DNA of 64,000 nucleotides from Areca catechu (taxonomy: Eukaryota > Streptophyta > Magnoliopsida > Arecales > Arecaceae): NCBI GenBank assembly GCA_021397845.1, contig CM038040.1, positions 61,768,088 through 61,832,087 on the forward strand, written 5' to 3'. Position numbers and translations under genes: made by a program. Position 1 is the stretch's first letter. Every line of letters starts with the position of its first letter. Under the pieces are notes generated by a model. That model had not been told where the DNA came from, did not search any database, and saw nothing but the letters and a program-made list of their open reading frames with translations. Shown in pieces: positions 10,481 to 21,055 of this stretch.

Positions 10481-11570
10481 TTCCCTTACGGTGGGGAGAA
10501 CTCGACTCCGTCGAGTTTGGGTGAGCGGGGGTTTGATGGAACCAGAACCAATCACAAAAAAGGTTAGGTTCTTCACTTTTCTTTTTTTAATCATCTCTGC
10601 TCTAAAACCCGTGCAACTTTAGAAGTCGTGCGATGCTGAAATATGTGCTGCTTTGGGATTCTTGCAGCTCCAGAAATCGTGCATGTTGAAGTCAGCAACA
10701 GTGAAGGGCATTTGCCTTCACGTTCGTGCACTAAAGCATCTCTTCTCCATGAACCAACACTAGTAAATTGGGGAGGCTCACAGAGTGGGAGGGAAGTCTG
10801 GCGAGCTTCGTCGGTGGTGGTGCTGGGGCAGAGACGGTGGCTCAGCCGGCAGTGGTCATGGCGAAGGCGGTTGGCGATGGCAGCGGGGAGGAGTTTTGGT
10901 GGGAAGGGCGTCGCACGAATCTATGACACTGTGAGACTCTGTGGACGGTGGCTATTGGCCAGCTGTGGATGACTCCAGGTGGAGGACGGTGGCATGGACA
11001 TGGAGAAGGCCGGCATGATGAGCATCTCGGCTGGTCTCTCTGATCGGTAAAAGGTCGCAAGTTTGGCCTCGTGCATCCGAAGGAGTCCGGCATCGTCGTC
11101 TGATGTTTCCGGTTGCAGTCAGAGGGGGGGCGGGTTGCCGATGGGGAGTAGGGTAGCAGCGGGTTGCGTCAGCGTCGTCGGCAGTGGGAGGATGCCGGCA
11201 CGGTCAAACGGGCTGGATCGGACCGATGGGAGGAGGTGGCCGGGGTAGGAGCTGATGGAGATGGATCTTCTCGGGGGTGCTTTAAGGCAGGGGTCTAGTC
11301 TGTTGGGCATTGATTGGGGTGATGGAGATCGGATGTGCCAGAGGAGACGGGCTTCACGGGCGGAGGTCCGGAGGAGACGGCTCGGGCAGCGACGGACGAT
11401 GATGATGGGGCGTTGGGGTCACGGGAGGGAGGCGGATGCAGGACGTTGATGGACCTCGGTGGCTAACCGAGGTTTGAGAAGGAGTCTTGCACAGGAAAAT
11501 ATGAACGGGAGGAATGATGTGGAGTCGAGGAGGAAGAGAAAATCCTAATCCGCTGGGCTCTGATACCAAA
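10481..11570 (-). other. Internal region 1 of the array, non-coding
   Basis: It carries the PBS at its right end and a purine tract at its left. Frames such as 10842-11093 (-) are proline/serine-rich without family resemblance. It is about 80% or more like internal region 2 by eye. Confidence 0.75.
11552..11567 (-). other. Primer-binding site (initiator tRNA-Met type)
   Basis: The minus strand reads TGGTATCAGAGCCCAG two bases after the LTR 2 end. The first 13 bases match the complement of the plant initiator tRNA-Met 3' end. Confidence 0.8.
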
Positions 11571-12170
11571 TGATGCGGGACGGGAAGCGGGGGATCGCTG
11601 GCGAGCGTAGAAGTCACCAGGGGATTAGGGCTTGCACTCAAGAATAGGAAACACGGGCATCACAACCACTCCAATCTGGAGAAAAAACTCAGACAAAATA
11701 ACTTTCAACTTAAAGTTGTATTCATGAGAAAAAAAATACTTCATACAAGAGGGGAGGGGTGGTATTTATAGATTTACCCCAGGGTACATGACTTGAGGGC
11801 TAAGAAATCCTGACTTGTGGGCCAAGAAATCTTGTGGACCTGGTCAACAGTTCCCCTTTGTCTTGGACTGGAGCTCTCTCTTGCGGGCTTGGCAGCATGA
11901 AAGGGCTCAGGTGCATGAAGGCCAGCTCTGGTTGGGAGGGTTTAGTGAATCTCCTGGCTACGAACTCTTCTCTTATACATGACCTGAATGAAAACTACAT
12001 TGACTCGATTGGACTTGACTAGACTAAAAGACTGGAACTGACTAAGTGGACTCAACTAGACTCTGTTGTCTCACTTTATTATAGGACTCAATTGGCTCAC
12101 TTTGACTCAAGTGACGTAGGACTAATGGACTCAAATTAAATAAAATAAAATAGACTCTCGGTCCCCATCA
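11571..12170 (-). repeat. LTR 2 of the triple-LTR array (middle LTR)
   Basis: Same 600-bp length as its partners, TGATGCGGGAC ... GTCCCCATCA on the plus strand. It serves as 5' LTR for the left unit and 3' LTR for the right unit. It has no TSD of its own, as expected for an array rather than adjacent insertions. Confidence 0.9.
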
Positions 12171-13243
12171 TTTTCCTACGGTGAGGAGAACTCGACTTCG
12201 TCGAGTTTGGGTGAGCGAGGGTTTGATGGAACCGGAACCAATTACAAAAAAGGCTAGGTTCTTCACTTTTCTTTCTTTTTTCTTTTTCTAATCATCTCTG
12301 CTCTAAAACCCATGCAACTTTGGAAGCCGTGCGATGCTGAAATCTATGCTGCTATGGGAATCATGCAGCTCCAAAAACCGTGCAGGTTGAAGTCAGCAAC
12401 AGTGAAGGGCATTTGCCTTCACGTTCGTGTGCTGGAGCATCTCTTCTCCATGAACCAACACTAAAAAATAGGGAAGGCTCGCGGAGGGGGAGGGAAGTCT
12501 GGCGAGCTTCGCCAGTGGTGGTGCTGGGGTGGAGACGGCAGCTCGACCGGCAGTGGTGATGGCGGAGGCAGCTGGTGACGGCAGCGGGGAGGAGTTCCGG
12601 TGGGAAGGGCGTCGCACGGATCTATGGCACTGTGAGACTCCACGAACGGTGGCTGTTGGCCAGCTGTGGATGACTCCAGGTGGAGGATGGTAGCACGGAC
12701 AGGGAGAAGGCTGGCACGGTGAGCATCTCGGTTGGTCTCTTTGATTGGGAAAAGGCCGCAATTTTAGCCTGGGCATGCGTCTGGATGAGTCCGGCGTCGT
12801 CGTCGGATGTTTTCGATTGCAGGCAGAGGGGGGGCGGGTGGCCGACGGGGAGCAGGGCAGCAGCGGGGTACGTCGGCATCGTTGACAGTGTGAGGATGCT
12901 GGCACAGTTGATGGGGCTGGATCAGATCGATGGGAGGAAGAGGCCGGGGATGCTTTGCGGCAGGGGTCCAGTCTGCTGGGCATTGATTGGGGCGATGGAG
13001 ATCGGACGTGCCAGAGGAGACGGGCTTCACGGGCGGAGGACCGGTGGAGATGGCTCGGGCAGCGATGGACGATGACGATGGGTCATTGGGGTCACGGGAG
13101 GGAGGCGGATGCAGGGCGTTGACGGACCTTGGTGATTGACCGAGGTTTGAGAAGGAGTCTTGCATAAGAAAATCTGAACAGGAGGAATAATGTGGAGTCA
13201 GGGAGGAAGAGAAAACCCTAATCCACTGGGCTCTGATACCAAA
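12171..13243 (-). other. Internal region 2 of the array, non-coding
   Basis: Aligned along its length with internal region 1. A 196-residue minus frame (12393-12983) is a proline/serine/arginine-rich artefact of GC-rich DNA. Purine tract GTAGGAAAA on the minus strand abuts LTR 2. Confidence 0.75.
13225..13240 (-). other. Primer-binding site, second copy
   Basis: Again TGGTATCAGAGCCCAG on the minus strand, beside the LTR 3 end. This fixes LTR 3 as the 5' LTR of the element. Confidence 0.8.
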
Positions 13244-13843
13244 TGATGCGGGACAGGAAGCGGGGGATCACTGGCGAGCGTAGAAGTCACCAGGGGATTA
13301 GGGCTTGCACTCAAGAATAGGGAACACGGGCGTCACACCCACTCCAATCTGGAGAAAAAACTCAGACAAAATAACTTTCAATTTTAAGTTGTATTCATGA
13401 GAAAAAAGATACTTCATACAAGAGGAGAGGGATGGTATTTATAGATTCATCCCAGGGTACATGACTTGAAGGCTAAGAAACCCTGACGTGTGGGCCAAGA
13501 AACCCTGGTGGACCTGGTCAACATTGGGCCTTTGTCTTGGATTGGATCTCTCTCTTGCGGGCTTGGTGGCATGGAGGGCCCAGGTGCATGAAGGCCAGCT
13601 CTGGTTGGGGGGGCCTGGTGAATCTCCTGGCTGCAAACTCTCCTCTTGTATATGACCTGAATGAAAACTATATTGACTCGATTGGACTTGACTAAACTAA
13701 AAGACTGGAACTGACTAAGTGGACTCAACTGGACTCAGTTGTCTCACTTTATTAAAGGACTCAATTGGCTCACTTTGACTCAAGTGACATAGGACTAATG
13801 GACTCAAATAAAATAAAATAAAATAGAACCTTGGTCCCCATCA
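13244..13843 (-). repeat. LTR 3 of the triple-LTR array (5' LTR)
   Basis: 600 bp, followed on the plus strand by the AGCAT target duplicate. LTR 3 resembles LTR 2 more than LTR 1 in its first hundred bases, for example CACCAGGGGATTAGGG in both. Confidence 0.9.
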
Positions 13844-13848
13844 AGCAT

Positions 13849-14303
13849 ACCAGGTTTTGATTTTCTTTCACATATTTTTTTTCCCAACTTCAAATCATTT
13901 TTCTTTATTTTATAAAAATCAAAGATTTTAAACTATCCCAAGCATTGCCTTCTCCATGGATTTGATTCGACTTGCTGCTATCTACCTATTTTTGATTTAT
14001 TAGAAGTCAGTTAATTAAACTGATAGCTATGGTATCTTAACGATAACATCGTGACCTATCACACGTGATCTGCGCCCTCCATAGAGGAGTGTCCCACCGG
14101 AGCTCCAGATCCTGTAGCATGCCGCCTGCACCCTTTGTAGAGGAGTGCTCCATCGGAGCTCCAGGCTTTGCAGTATGCTGCCTACACCCTCTATGGAATA
14201 GTTCTCCACTAGGGGTCCAGACCTTATAGCATTCCACTTGCATCTCCCACTAGGACAATGCTCCTCCAGGCCTCCAGGTTTGGTAGCACATTGCTTGCAG
14301 CTT
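13849..14303. other. Continuation of the array's target DNA; degenerate ~60-bp repeats
   Basis: AT-rich DNA to about 14045, then four or five degenerate units of about 60 bp with the core GGAGCTCCAGATCC and GTAGCA (about 14085-14330). The same unit occurs at 8130-8214, so the two places probably belonged to one repeat array or to copies of the same element. Confidence 0.5.
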
Positions 14304-15057
14304 CTAAAAGAGCACCCAATCAGGGTGCCAGACCTCTTCCTGGCATGCTAATCTATTATTGCCTGGATTGTCATGCCTCTCTGACAAGCGGGTAAGCTCT
14401 CCCTCCTTTCGGGCCAGGTCCTCCTCAAGGCCCTCCGCCTGCATCTCCAAGTCCCCCACTATGTCCCTGGAGTTGGCTAGGTCGGCTTCCATCCCCTTCA
14501 CCTGGCCCTCCAGGTTCACCACCTGGTCTGCCAGGCTTTGGCCTTTCCCTCGTGGACTCCGCCCTACCGCAGGAATTCGCATCCTGTCGAAGCAATGCCA
14601 AATAGGCATCCCAGACCAGGAAGGTATCCTGGACCATCTGTAGTTAAAGGAAAGAAAAAGGAGGTCAGCCTCAAAAAAAAGGGGGACTCATCGTAAGAAA
14701 CTAGGGGGAGAGCCTAGAAATGATGGCCCCTAACGGCCGACCGGCCCTTTCCCGGCAATCCTAAGGCTGGAGGATAAACTCCAGCATCCTATTGGCAAGC
14801 CCCGGCACACTAGGGTGGACACCCTGTCAAGGATGATTGCAGTATCCCGTGGCATCGGGGTGGACACCCTGGCAAACCTGGGTCCCGATGCTGCAAAAAT
14901 AGAAGGCCCTGGTGCTACGATGAAGAGGGGCATGATGCAGTGGGCGGTGGAGGCCCGGGTAATGCCGATCGAGACTCTGCCACCTTGACAGGTGCCGACA
15001 GGGTCGACTCTTCCCTCACGATGGTGACGACCATCATCTCCTCCCCTCTAGGAATGG
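14304..15057 (-). pseudogene. Relic of a Tat-type antisense ORF: coiled-coil part
   Basis: The minus frame 14609-14304 encodes a heptad-rich segment (LADQVVNLEGQVKGMEADL, then EDLARKEGELTRLSER) typical of the coiled-coil half of the antisense ORF found downstream of pol in plant Tat-lineage elements. Reading continues leftward from 20700-20297, which resembles the preceding part of that ORF. The element at 15063-20291 sits between the two halves. Stops occur in both halves. The lineage assignment is by resemblance to 54817-57134 in this window. Confidence 0.5.
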
Positions 15058-15062
15058 TAGAA

Positions 15063-16354
15063 TGGTGGGGGCACCAGGCTCAGAAAGAAGAAGCTTCAAC
15101 TAATACCAAGTTCTTTATGGATTGAGACTAAGAACTCAAGTCTCGTATGAGTCCTGTATGTTTATTGAGTCCTGTTTTATTTTCTTTTGGGATTTTAAAG
15201 TTCAATTAGAATTCAATCAAGAGTTCAATTAGAGTCAATTAGGCTTTGTACTGAGTCAAGTTCAAGAGCTACTTGAAATTAGGCCAGACCAGCTTTACTT
15301 GGAATGCCACATCATCATGGACCACCAGTGCCAACTCATCACCAGAGGACGTCACATCACCTTTGCCATGTCATCTCCAAGGGGCGCCATGGAGAAGGAT
15401 GCGCCATGTCACCATGCCACCTTGCCACGCCACATCATTGCCACCTCACCTGCCACGTGGCATCATTCAAATTTTAAATTACATGAAAGGTACAAGTGGT
15501 CGACCAAGGAGTGTTTTCAAATTCAAAGGAGGTCGGCCAACTCCATCCACAAATCATGCAACCAGCTCCACCAAATCCTCCACATTCCATGTAACCCTCC
15601 ACCAAATCCTCCACATTTCATGTAACCCCCCCTAATATTTCTCCATGATATGGAGAATTTCGAATTGATTGAAAGGCCATTAAAAGCCTCTTGTACGCCC
15701 ATGGTAGAGAGGAAGCTTTTTTTGGATGAAATGAAATTTAAGTGAAGTAGTAGTTGAAGAAGGTATTTTTTTGGCAGTATCCTCTTGTTTTCTTTGGGTG
15801 TGTTTGATTTTCTCTTCTCAAGCTTTCAAGTGTCCAACGCCAACATCCACCTCTAGGGATCCATGCCTCCATCGAAGTTCCCTTGCCTGTTTGGTTTCTT
15901 TGTTTTGATATCTTTCAAATTGGTCCCGGTCTAACCCGTTCATTGTGCAGGATCCTTCTACGATTCGGAGTTCAAGAAAGGGTTCTCTTGCCAAAGATCA
16001 ATGTTGAATGAAACTAGTTTCTTTGGAATGCCAATCTTCCACTTCAGGGCTAGTTCGTCTAAGAGCTTCAATGGATCTACCAGGGAGTGATCAACTTGGG
16101 TAAATAACACCTCCTAATCTCTTAAGTCTGAGTTATTGAAGATCGTTGCTAAGGTTTAAATTCAATATTCATTAGCCCTGATCTTCTCTAGGATTTAAAT
16201 AACTACATCGCGGCGTAAGTTCCAAATTTCAGTGCTCCTTCCATAGCTTTACCTTAGTACTTTTGATCTAAAATTTAGTACCTGTTAATAGGCTTCATTG
16301 CTCTCATTTCTCAATCCATCATTTAGATTGCATTCTCATCATCGTGCCGCGTCA
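15063..16354 (+). repeat. 5' LTR of chromovirus derivative 1
   Basis: TGGTGGGGGCACC ... GTGCCGCGTCA. A 120-residue frame at 15273-15635 is shared with the other LTR only because LTRs are copies; it is proline/threonine-rich and not a credible protein. Confidence 0.9.
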
Positions 16355-16357
16355 TCT

Positions 16358-16369
16358 TGGTATCAGAGC
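16358..16369 (+). other. Primer-binding site TGGTATCAGAGC
   Basis: It starts three bases after the 5' LTR end and matches the initiator tRNA-Met complement, the common primer of plant chromoviruses. Confidence 0.85.
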
Positions 16370-17420
16370 ATGGTCGGATAATTTTCTGCATTTAGATATG
16401 TTGCATGCATACTTGTTATCTAGTTAATTTTTTTTAAAATCCAAGCAAGATCCAAAAATTCATGCCTCCTGAGCGGGTGTACTCCAGTACACTGTCACGA
16501 CCCATGGGAATAATGAGCCCCTGGCCGGACGTGAATTTTTTAGATTGAAGTTTGGGTAAGCCATTGCACTTGTTTGATTAGGTTCTATTTTTCGAAAATT
16601 TGCATCTATTTACTGTAATCCGTCTGCAGCTCCAAAGGCAAGTCACTAATTTTTTGTTGAAATATTTTTTTTCTTGTTTCTTTTTAAGTCAGTTATCACC
16701 ATATTAAATTTTATCATCAGAAAAAAATTATAAAAAAAATGAAAATTTTTGCAGTTCGACACTATCATTAGGGTTCTGTTCTATCCTTTTTATTTATTTT
16801 TATTTATAGGATCTGCTTAGAGTAGTACAGATTTTAGTTTTAAAATTTCTTTCATCTACATTGAAACATATAAGTTAGGAATCCTCTGTGAATTTTTCAG
16901 AATTTTTGGACATTTTTTTATCATGTTTTCCACACCACTTTCAAACTACAACACACTTCTGCAGCACCCTTGCATTTCATTCATCTCATGAGAAATCAAA
17001 TTAAGGGCATCAATTTGACATAGGGTCAGGATTTCATCACCTGTCCCTAGCCCAAAAATCACCAACCAGCATATCGATCCCAGCCCGTTAATTAAAATTG
17101 AGTAGAACTTTAATTGCCCTAGTGGGTTAGGATACCAACAAGTTGGGTTCAGGTTAGGGTCAAGTTAACTGTGTCAGCTAATTGGTGTGTGCTTACTTGC
17201 TTGGTGTCTAGGATTGGTGCATCAGGGCTTGTGATTTGGTCCGCCTACCTGGCCAATCTCAGATTGGTGTCTAAGGTTAGCAATCAGGGACCTTCACTCC
17301 CCACCACCTAACTGGCTAAGTTCCATAAGTACTACTAGCTAGTTGGTTTACTTAATTAGACCTCTAATTTGTGCTCTAGGTCTAGGAAACCTTAGCTCGA
17401 GCTTGAGTTTACTTGCATGC

Positions 17421-18308
17421 ATGAAAACTAGATCAGGAGCCTCATATTCACCAGTCCATACCCAGTCCAGTGTAGCCATGGACCCGAATCTTGAAACCAT
17501 GCTGAAAGGCCTAAATGATCTAATGGCCCAATTGAACCAAATGTTGGCTAAACAATTTTCCTTAGACCAACAAACTCCTACTATCCCATTAGCTCATATG
17601 AATGATAGGAGTAAGAACCCTAAAGTACAAGTTGAGTTCATGAATACTCAAGACTTAGGATATCCTCAAACTGAAGGGCTAGGGAAGGAAGAAGGCAAGT
17701 CTGAACCTAGTAAATATGTGTATGAGACTGACATCAGTTTAATAGATGAATATGAAGGGGAAGACTGTGAAGAGAACAACTTTAGTACCTTACCTAAGGA
17801 AACCTTTGGTAAAGAAAAGATTATTGAGCCTAGTCCTGAAACATCAGAACAACCAAACTTTAGTGAGGACTTGGTTCCCGTAAGACAATGCCCTCAGGAA
17901 GAACCCAATACTTTAGCTTCGACACAAGAACTCCTTCATTTACCTGAGAAGAACCCAATCATTTTTTTAGAAGACTTTGCCGATGACCTTCAACTACCTA
18001 GAAGCATCCCGCCCGTAGATCAATATTCAAATCTTAAGGTCATCATGAGTAACCAAGGTCTGTTTCAAGATTCCCCTAAATTACCCCAAGACTCGGATTC
18101 CTATTTCCTGCCTTTCCTTAAGTCTTATCCTAATTTTAGAGCCATTAAGTTTCATTTTGATGAGATTACTAGGTTGCATGAGCCTTTAAAGCCTATTCCT
18201 TTTGCTACCTACTTTTGGAAAACCTTATGGCATTTGCTAGGAACACATGATAAATTCTCATGTGAATACCAGACCAGGGTCAAACCTAGAGAGTCATTAA
18301 TCTGTTAG
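17421..18308 (+). CDS. Gag-like N-terminus fused to acidic region and integrase scrap
   Basis: An open frame of 295 codons. The start MKTRSGASYSP resembles the opening of many plant gypsy Gag proteins, and the homologous position in element 2 (41828) reads MST then a stop. Residues about 20-45 (LETMLKGLNDLMAQLNQML) look like a short coiled coil. The middle is acidic, with LIDEYEGED near residue 115, matched by LVDEYEGEE in element 2. The C-terminus, YFWKTLWHLLGTHDKFS, resembles the segment of gypsy integrase that normally leads into HPQTDGQTE, which is missing here. Element 2 has the same ending and the same stop position, so the deletion is inherited rather than local. Whether a protein is made is unknown; the long open frame is notable beside the decayed tail. 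Confidence 0.6.
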   Translation: MKTRSGASYSPVHTQSSVAMDPNLETMLKGLNDLMAQLNQMLAKQFSLDQQTPTIPLAHMNDRSKNPKVQVEFMNTQDLGYPQTEGLGKEEGKSEPSKYVYETDISLIDEYEGEDCEENNFSTLPKETFGKEKIIEPSPETSEQPNFSEDLVPVRQCPQEEPNTLASTQELLHLPEKNPIIFLEDFADDLQLPRSIPPVDQYSNLKVIMSNQGLFQDSPKLPQDSDSYFLPFLKSYPNFRAIKFHFDEITRLHEPLKPIPFATYFWKTLWHLLGTHDKFSCEYQTRVKPRESLIC

Positions 18309-18456
18309 GTTTAGGCCCTAGAGAGTCCAATAAAATTTCTCTCAATAAGGATGCCTAGTTCAGTCTGCATTTCGTAAGTGCTTGTGTAAGTTTCTGAGTC
18401 TACTGAGTCCTATGCATAGCATGTTGAGGATTTGCATCATGAAATAAATTTGAGCA

Positions 18457-18989
18457 ATGAATCCTATAAACATAGGACTAATTCAAGAAAGAAAGTCAAG
18501 AAATTCTATGAGAGAGATCATGTTCCCATCCGGGACTTTCAAGAAACTACATACCCGTGGTGCAGGCCCCTTTAAAGTCCTAAAGAAGATTAGATCTAAT
18601 GCTTACATATTGGAATTACCTTCAGACCTAGGTATCAACCCGACCTTCAATGTCTCGGACTTGATAGAATATAAGGAACCCATGATGATACCTAGTGAGC
18701 CTTTTGGGCCTAACCATATTTTTGAGAGTGAACCATTACCCGAGTATCCACAAACAACCATTCCTCAAAAATGAGAAAAAACTGAACAAATCCTGGATAA
18801 TAAGATTGTCACTACCAGAAACAAGGATTAATATCGATATTTGGTCCGTTGGCAAGGGAAACCAAAATCTGACGACTCCTGAATCGCTAGAGAGGACCTG
18901 CAACGACTGGACCCGGACTTATTTGAACAATATCAAAGCCAGGCTGAACCATACTCGACAGGGTCGAGTTCCTCCCACCCGGGAAGAAT
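18457..18989 (+). pseudogene. Integrase C-terminus and chromodomain remnant
   Basis: The frame 18533-18774 encodes GAGPFKVLKKIRSNAYILEL and FNVSDLIEY, the usual tail of chromovirus integrase. After an in-frame stop, a chromodomain follows with EQILDNKIVTT, YLVRWQGKP and REDLQRLDPDLFEQY, broken by a TAA and a TGA. Reading then enters the 3' LTR at 18990. The counterpart in element 2 is open through the same domain. Confidence 0.75.
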
Positions 18990-20291
18990 TGGTGGGGGCA
19001 CCAGGCTCAGAAAGAAGAAGCTTCAACTAATACCAAGTTCTTTATGGATTGAGACTAGGAACTCAAGTCTCGTATGAGTCCTGTATGTTTATTGAGTCCT
19101 GTTTTATTTTCTTTTGGGGTTTTAAAGTTCAATTAGAATTCAATCAAGAGTTCAATTAGAGTCAATTAGGCTTTGTACTGAGTCAAGTTCAAGAGCTACT
19201 TGAAATTAGGCCAGACCAGCTTTACTTGGAATGCCACATCATCATGGACCACCAGTGCCAACTCATCACCAGAGGACGTCACATCACCTTTGCCATGTCA
19301 TCTCCAAGGGGCGCCATGGAGAAGGATGCGCCATGTCACCATGCCACCTTGCCACGCCACATCATTGCCACCTCACCTGCCACGTGGCATCATTCAAATT
19401 TTAAATTACATGAAAGGTACAAGTGGTCGACCAAGGAGTGTTTTCAAATTCAAAGGAGGTCGGCCAACTCCATCCACAAATCATGCAACCAGCTCCACCA
19501 AATCCTCCACATTCCATGTAACCCTCCACCAAATCCTCCACCAAATCCTCCACATTTCATGTAACCCCCCCTAATATTTCTCCATGATATGGGAAATTTC
19601 AAATTGATTGAAAGGCCATTAAAAGCCTCTTGTATGCCCATGGTAGAGAGGAAGCTTTTTTGGATGAATGAAATTTAAGTGAAGTAGTAGTTGAAGAAGG
19701 TGTTTTTTTGATAGTATCCTCTTGTTTTCTTTGGGTGTGTTTGATTTTCTCTTCTCAAGCTTTCAAGTGTCCAACGCCAACATCCACCTCTAGGGATCTA
19801 TGCCTCCATCGAAGTTCCCTTGCCTGTTTGGTTTCTTTGTTTTGATATCTTTCAAATTGGTCCCGGTCTAACCCGTTCATTGTGCAGGATCCTTCTACGA
19901 TTCGGAGTTCAAGAAAGGGTTCTCTTGCCAAAGATCAATGTTGAATGAAACTAGTTTCTTTGGAATGCCAATCTTCCACTTCAGGACTAGTTCGTCTAAG
20001 AGCTTCAATGGATCTACCAGGGAGTGATCATCTTGGGTAAATAACACCTCCTAATCTCTTAAGTCTGAGTTATTGAAGATCGTTGCTAAGGTTTAAATTC
20101 AATATTCATTAGCCCTGATCTTCTCTAGGATTTAAATAACTACATCGCGGCGTAAGTTCCAAATTTTAGTGCTCCTTCCATAGCTTTATCTTAGTACTTT
20201 TGACCTAAAATTTAGTACCTGTTAATAGGCTTCATTGCTCTCATTTCTCAATCCATCATTTAGATTGCATTCTCATCATCGTGCCGCGTCA
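18990..20291 (+). repeat. 3' LTR of chromovirus derivative 1
   Basis: It aligns with 15063-16354 with few substitutions and one extra 12-bp unit (CACCAAATCCTC) near 19525. Followed by target copy CAGAA. Confidence 0.9.
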
Positions 20292-20296
20292 CAGAA

Positions 20297-20719
20297 TCAT
20301 GATTATCTGGGGGGCTATTGAAAGAGTCGAAGGCATCCCCTCCCCGACCGCAATGCTCCTACTGGGCCTATGGACCGTAGCCCTGGCCATTTTCGTGGTC
20401 GACACTGGGGCATCGTGTGTGCTCCTTTCTTGGGGCCCAGAAGGGGCCTCCCCATGGGGCCTCCGCTCTGTTTCCCCGCAAGGACTCTTTGGCATTTCCT
20501 CCCTGGGTCTCAAGGATGCGGGCATCTTGCAGGACATTTATCTGATTTGGTCCACCGAGAACCTCATATCTGTAATCCAAAAAGGAGTTGGGTCAGCTGC
20601 TATGTGCATCAAAGGGCCTGGGTCTGGGGTCTTACCTAGGGTATGGACAGGGCTAATTCCGGCATCAAACAGGTTTTGTTCGGACAGAAATATATTTGAT
20701 TTTTAAAAATATTTTTAAA
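20297..20719 (-). pseudogene. Relic of a Tat-type antisense ORF: upstream half
   Basis: The minus strand carries LSEQNLFDAG-like coding at the right end, resembling LLSEQNLSEAGVDP in the antisense ORF at 56290. Reading then continues through a broken frame to the insertion site at 20297 and on to 15057-14304. A plus frame (20281-20706, 141 codons) is its shadow. Confidence 0.45.
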
Positions 20720-21050
20720 GAAAAGAATAGAGAAGAAAGAAGAAAGAAAAAGAAAAAATCTATAAATGAGAATCTGAGTCCTAAAGCTAAAAGAGAGAGA
20801 ATAATTAGTTAAGATTCTATATTAATTACAATCAAATTAGCATACACTAGACTCTCTATCCTAGGATTCCATAATTCTAGATAGCTTCTAATTGTTCCAA
20901 GGTCATCTTTGAGCCCTCTAAGTTAAAGGCTAACCAGCCAACTGGCTAGGTAAGTGTAAGGTCGGCAAGGTCCCCATGTTGCTTTCCTTAGACACTAAAT
21001 AAATTGGTTAGGTCAATCAATGGAACCTATTAAGTAATCACTTTTCTTCA
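20720..21050 (-). mobile_element. Degenerate LTR-element leader, left part
   Basis: In reverse complement, 20925-21050 aligns with the untranslated leader of chromovirus derivative 1 near 17200-17345; shared phrases include CCTTAGACAC and CCAACTGGCTAGGT. The leader resumes at 31404 after the copia insertion. The left portion (20720-20900) is AT-rich with no feature seen. Confidence 0.5.
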
Positions 21051-21055
21051 AGATC

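Larger units (their letters stand above)
9881..13843 (-). mobile_element. Non-autonomous LTR element as LTR-int-LTR-int-LTR array
   Basis: Three 600-bp LTRs (9881-10480, 11571-12170, 13244-13843) alternate with two internal regions of 1090 and 1073 bp. The outermost LTRs are flanked by one perfect 5-bp duplication, AGCAT, at 9876-9880 and 13844-13848, so the array occupies a single insertion site. On the minus strand each internal region starts with a TGGTATCAGAGC primer site and ends with a purine tract before the next LTR. Neither internal region encodes recognisable gag or pol, and overlapping GC-rich frames are low-complexity. Unequal recombination between LTRs of sister copies is the simplest origin. 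Total unit size (about 2.3 kb with two LTRs) is between TRIM and LARD classes. Confidence 0.9.
15063..20291 (+). mobile_element. Chromovirus-derived non-autonomous LTR element (LARD-like) 1
   Basis: Two LTRs (1292 and 1302 bp) look nearly identical by eye and enclose 2.6 kb. Flanks TAGAA (15058-15062) and CAGAA (20292-20296) differ at one base. A TGGTATCAGAGC primer site follows the 5' LTR and GGGAAGAA precedes the 3' LTR. Inside are a Gag-like start, an acidic segment, a scrap resembling integrase, the integrase tail and a chromodomain. Protease, reverse transcriptase and RNase H are absent. The chromodomain places the parent among Ty3/gypsy chromoviruses. LTR similarity suggests recent movement with proteins supplied in trans. 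Confidence 0.88.

Noticed and set aside
12393..12983. 196-residue minus-strand frame
   Set aside because: Proline/serine/arginine-rich artefact of the GC-rich internal region; not preserved in the other internal copy.
15273..15635. 120-codon frame conserved at 19200-19574
   Set aside because: Conservation is expected because the two stretches are LTR copies; the text is low-complexity and shifted frames are equally open.
16357..16370. TGGTATCAGAGC sites as possible tRNA genes (also 11552, 13225, 22715, 40954)
   Set aside because: Only a stretch complementary to a tRNA 3' end is present beside an LTR; no cloverleaf flanks it. These are primer-binding sites.
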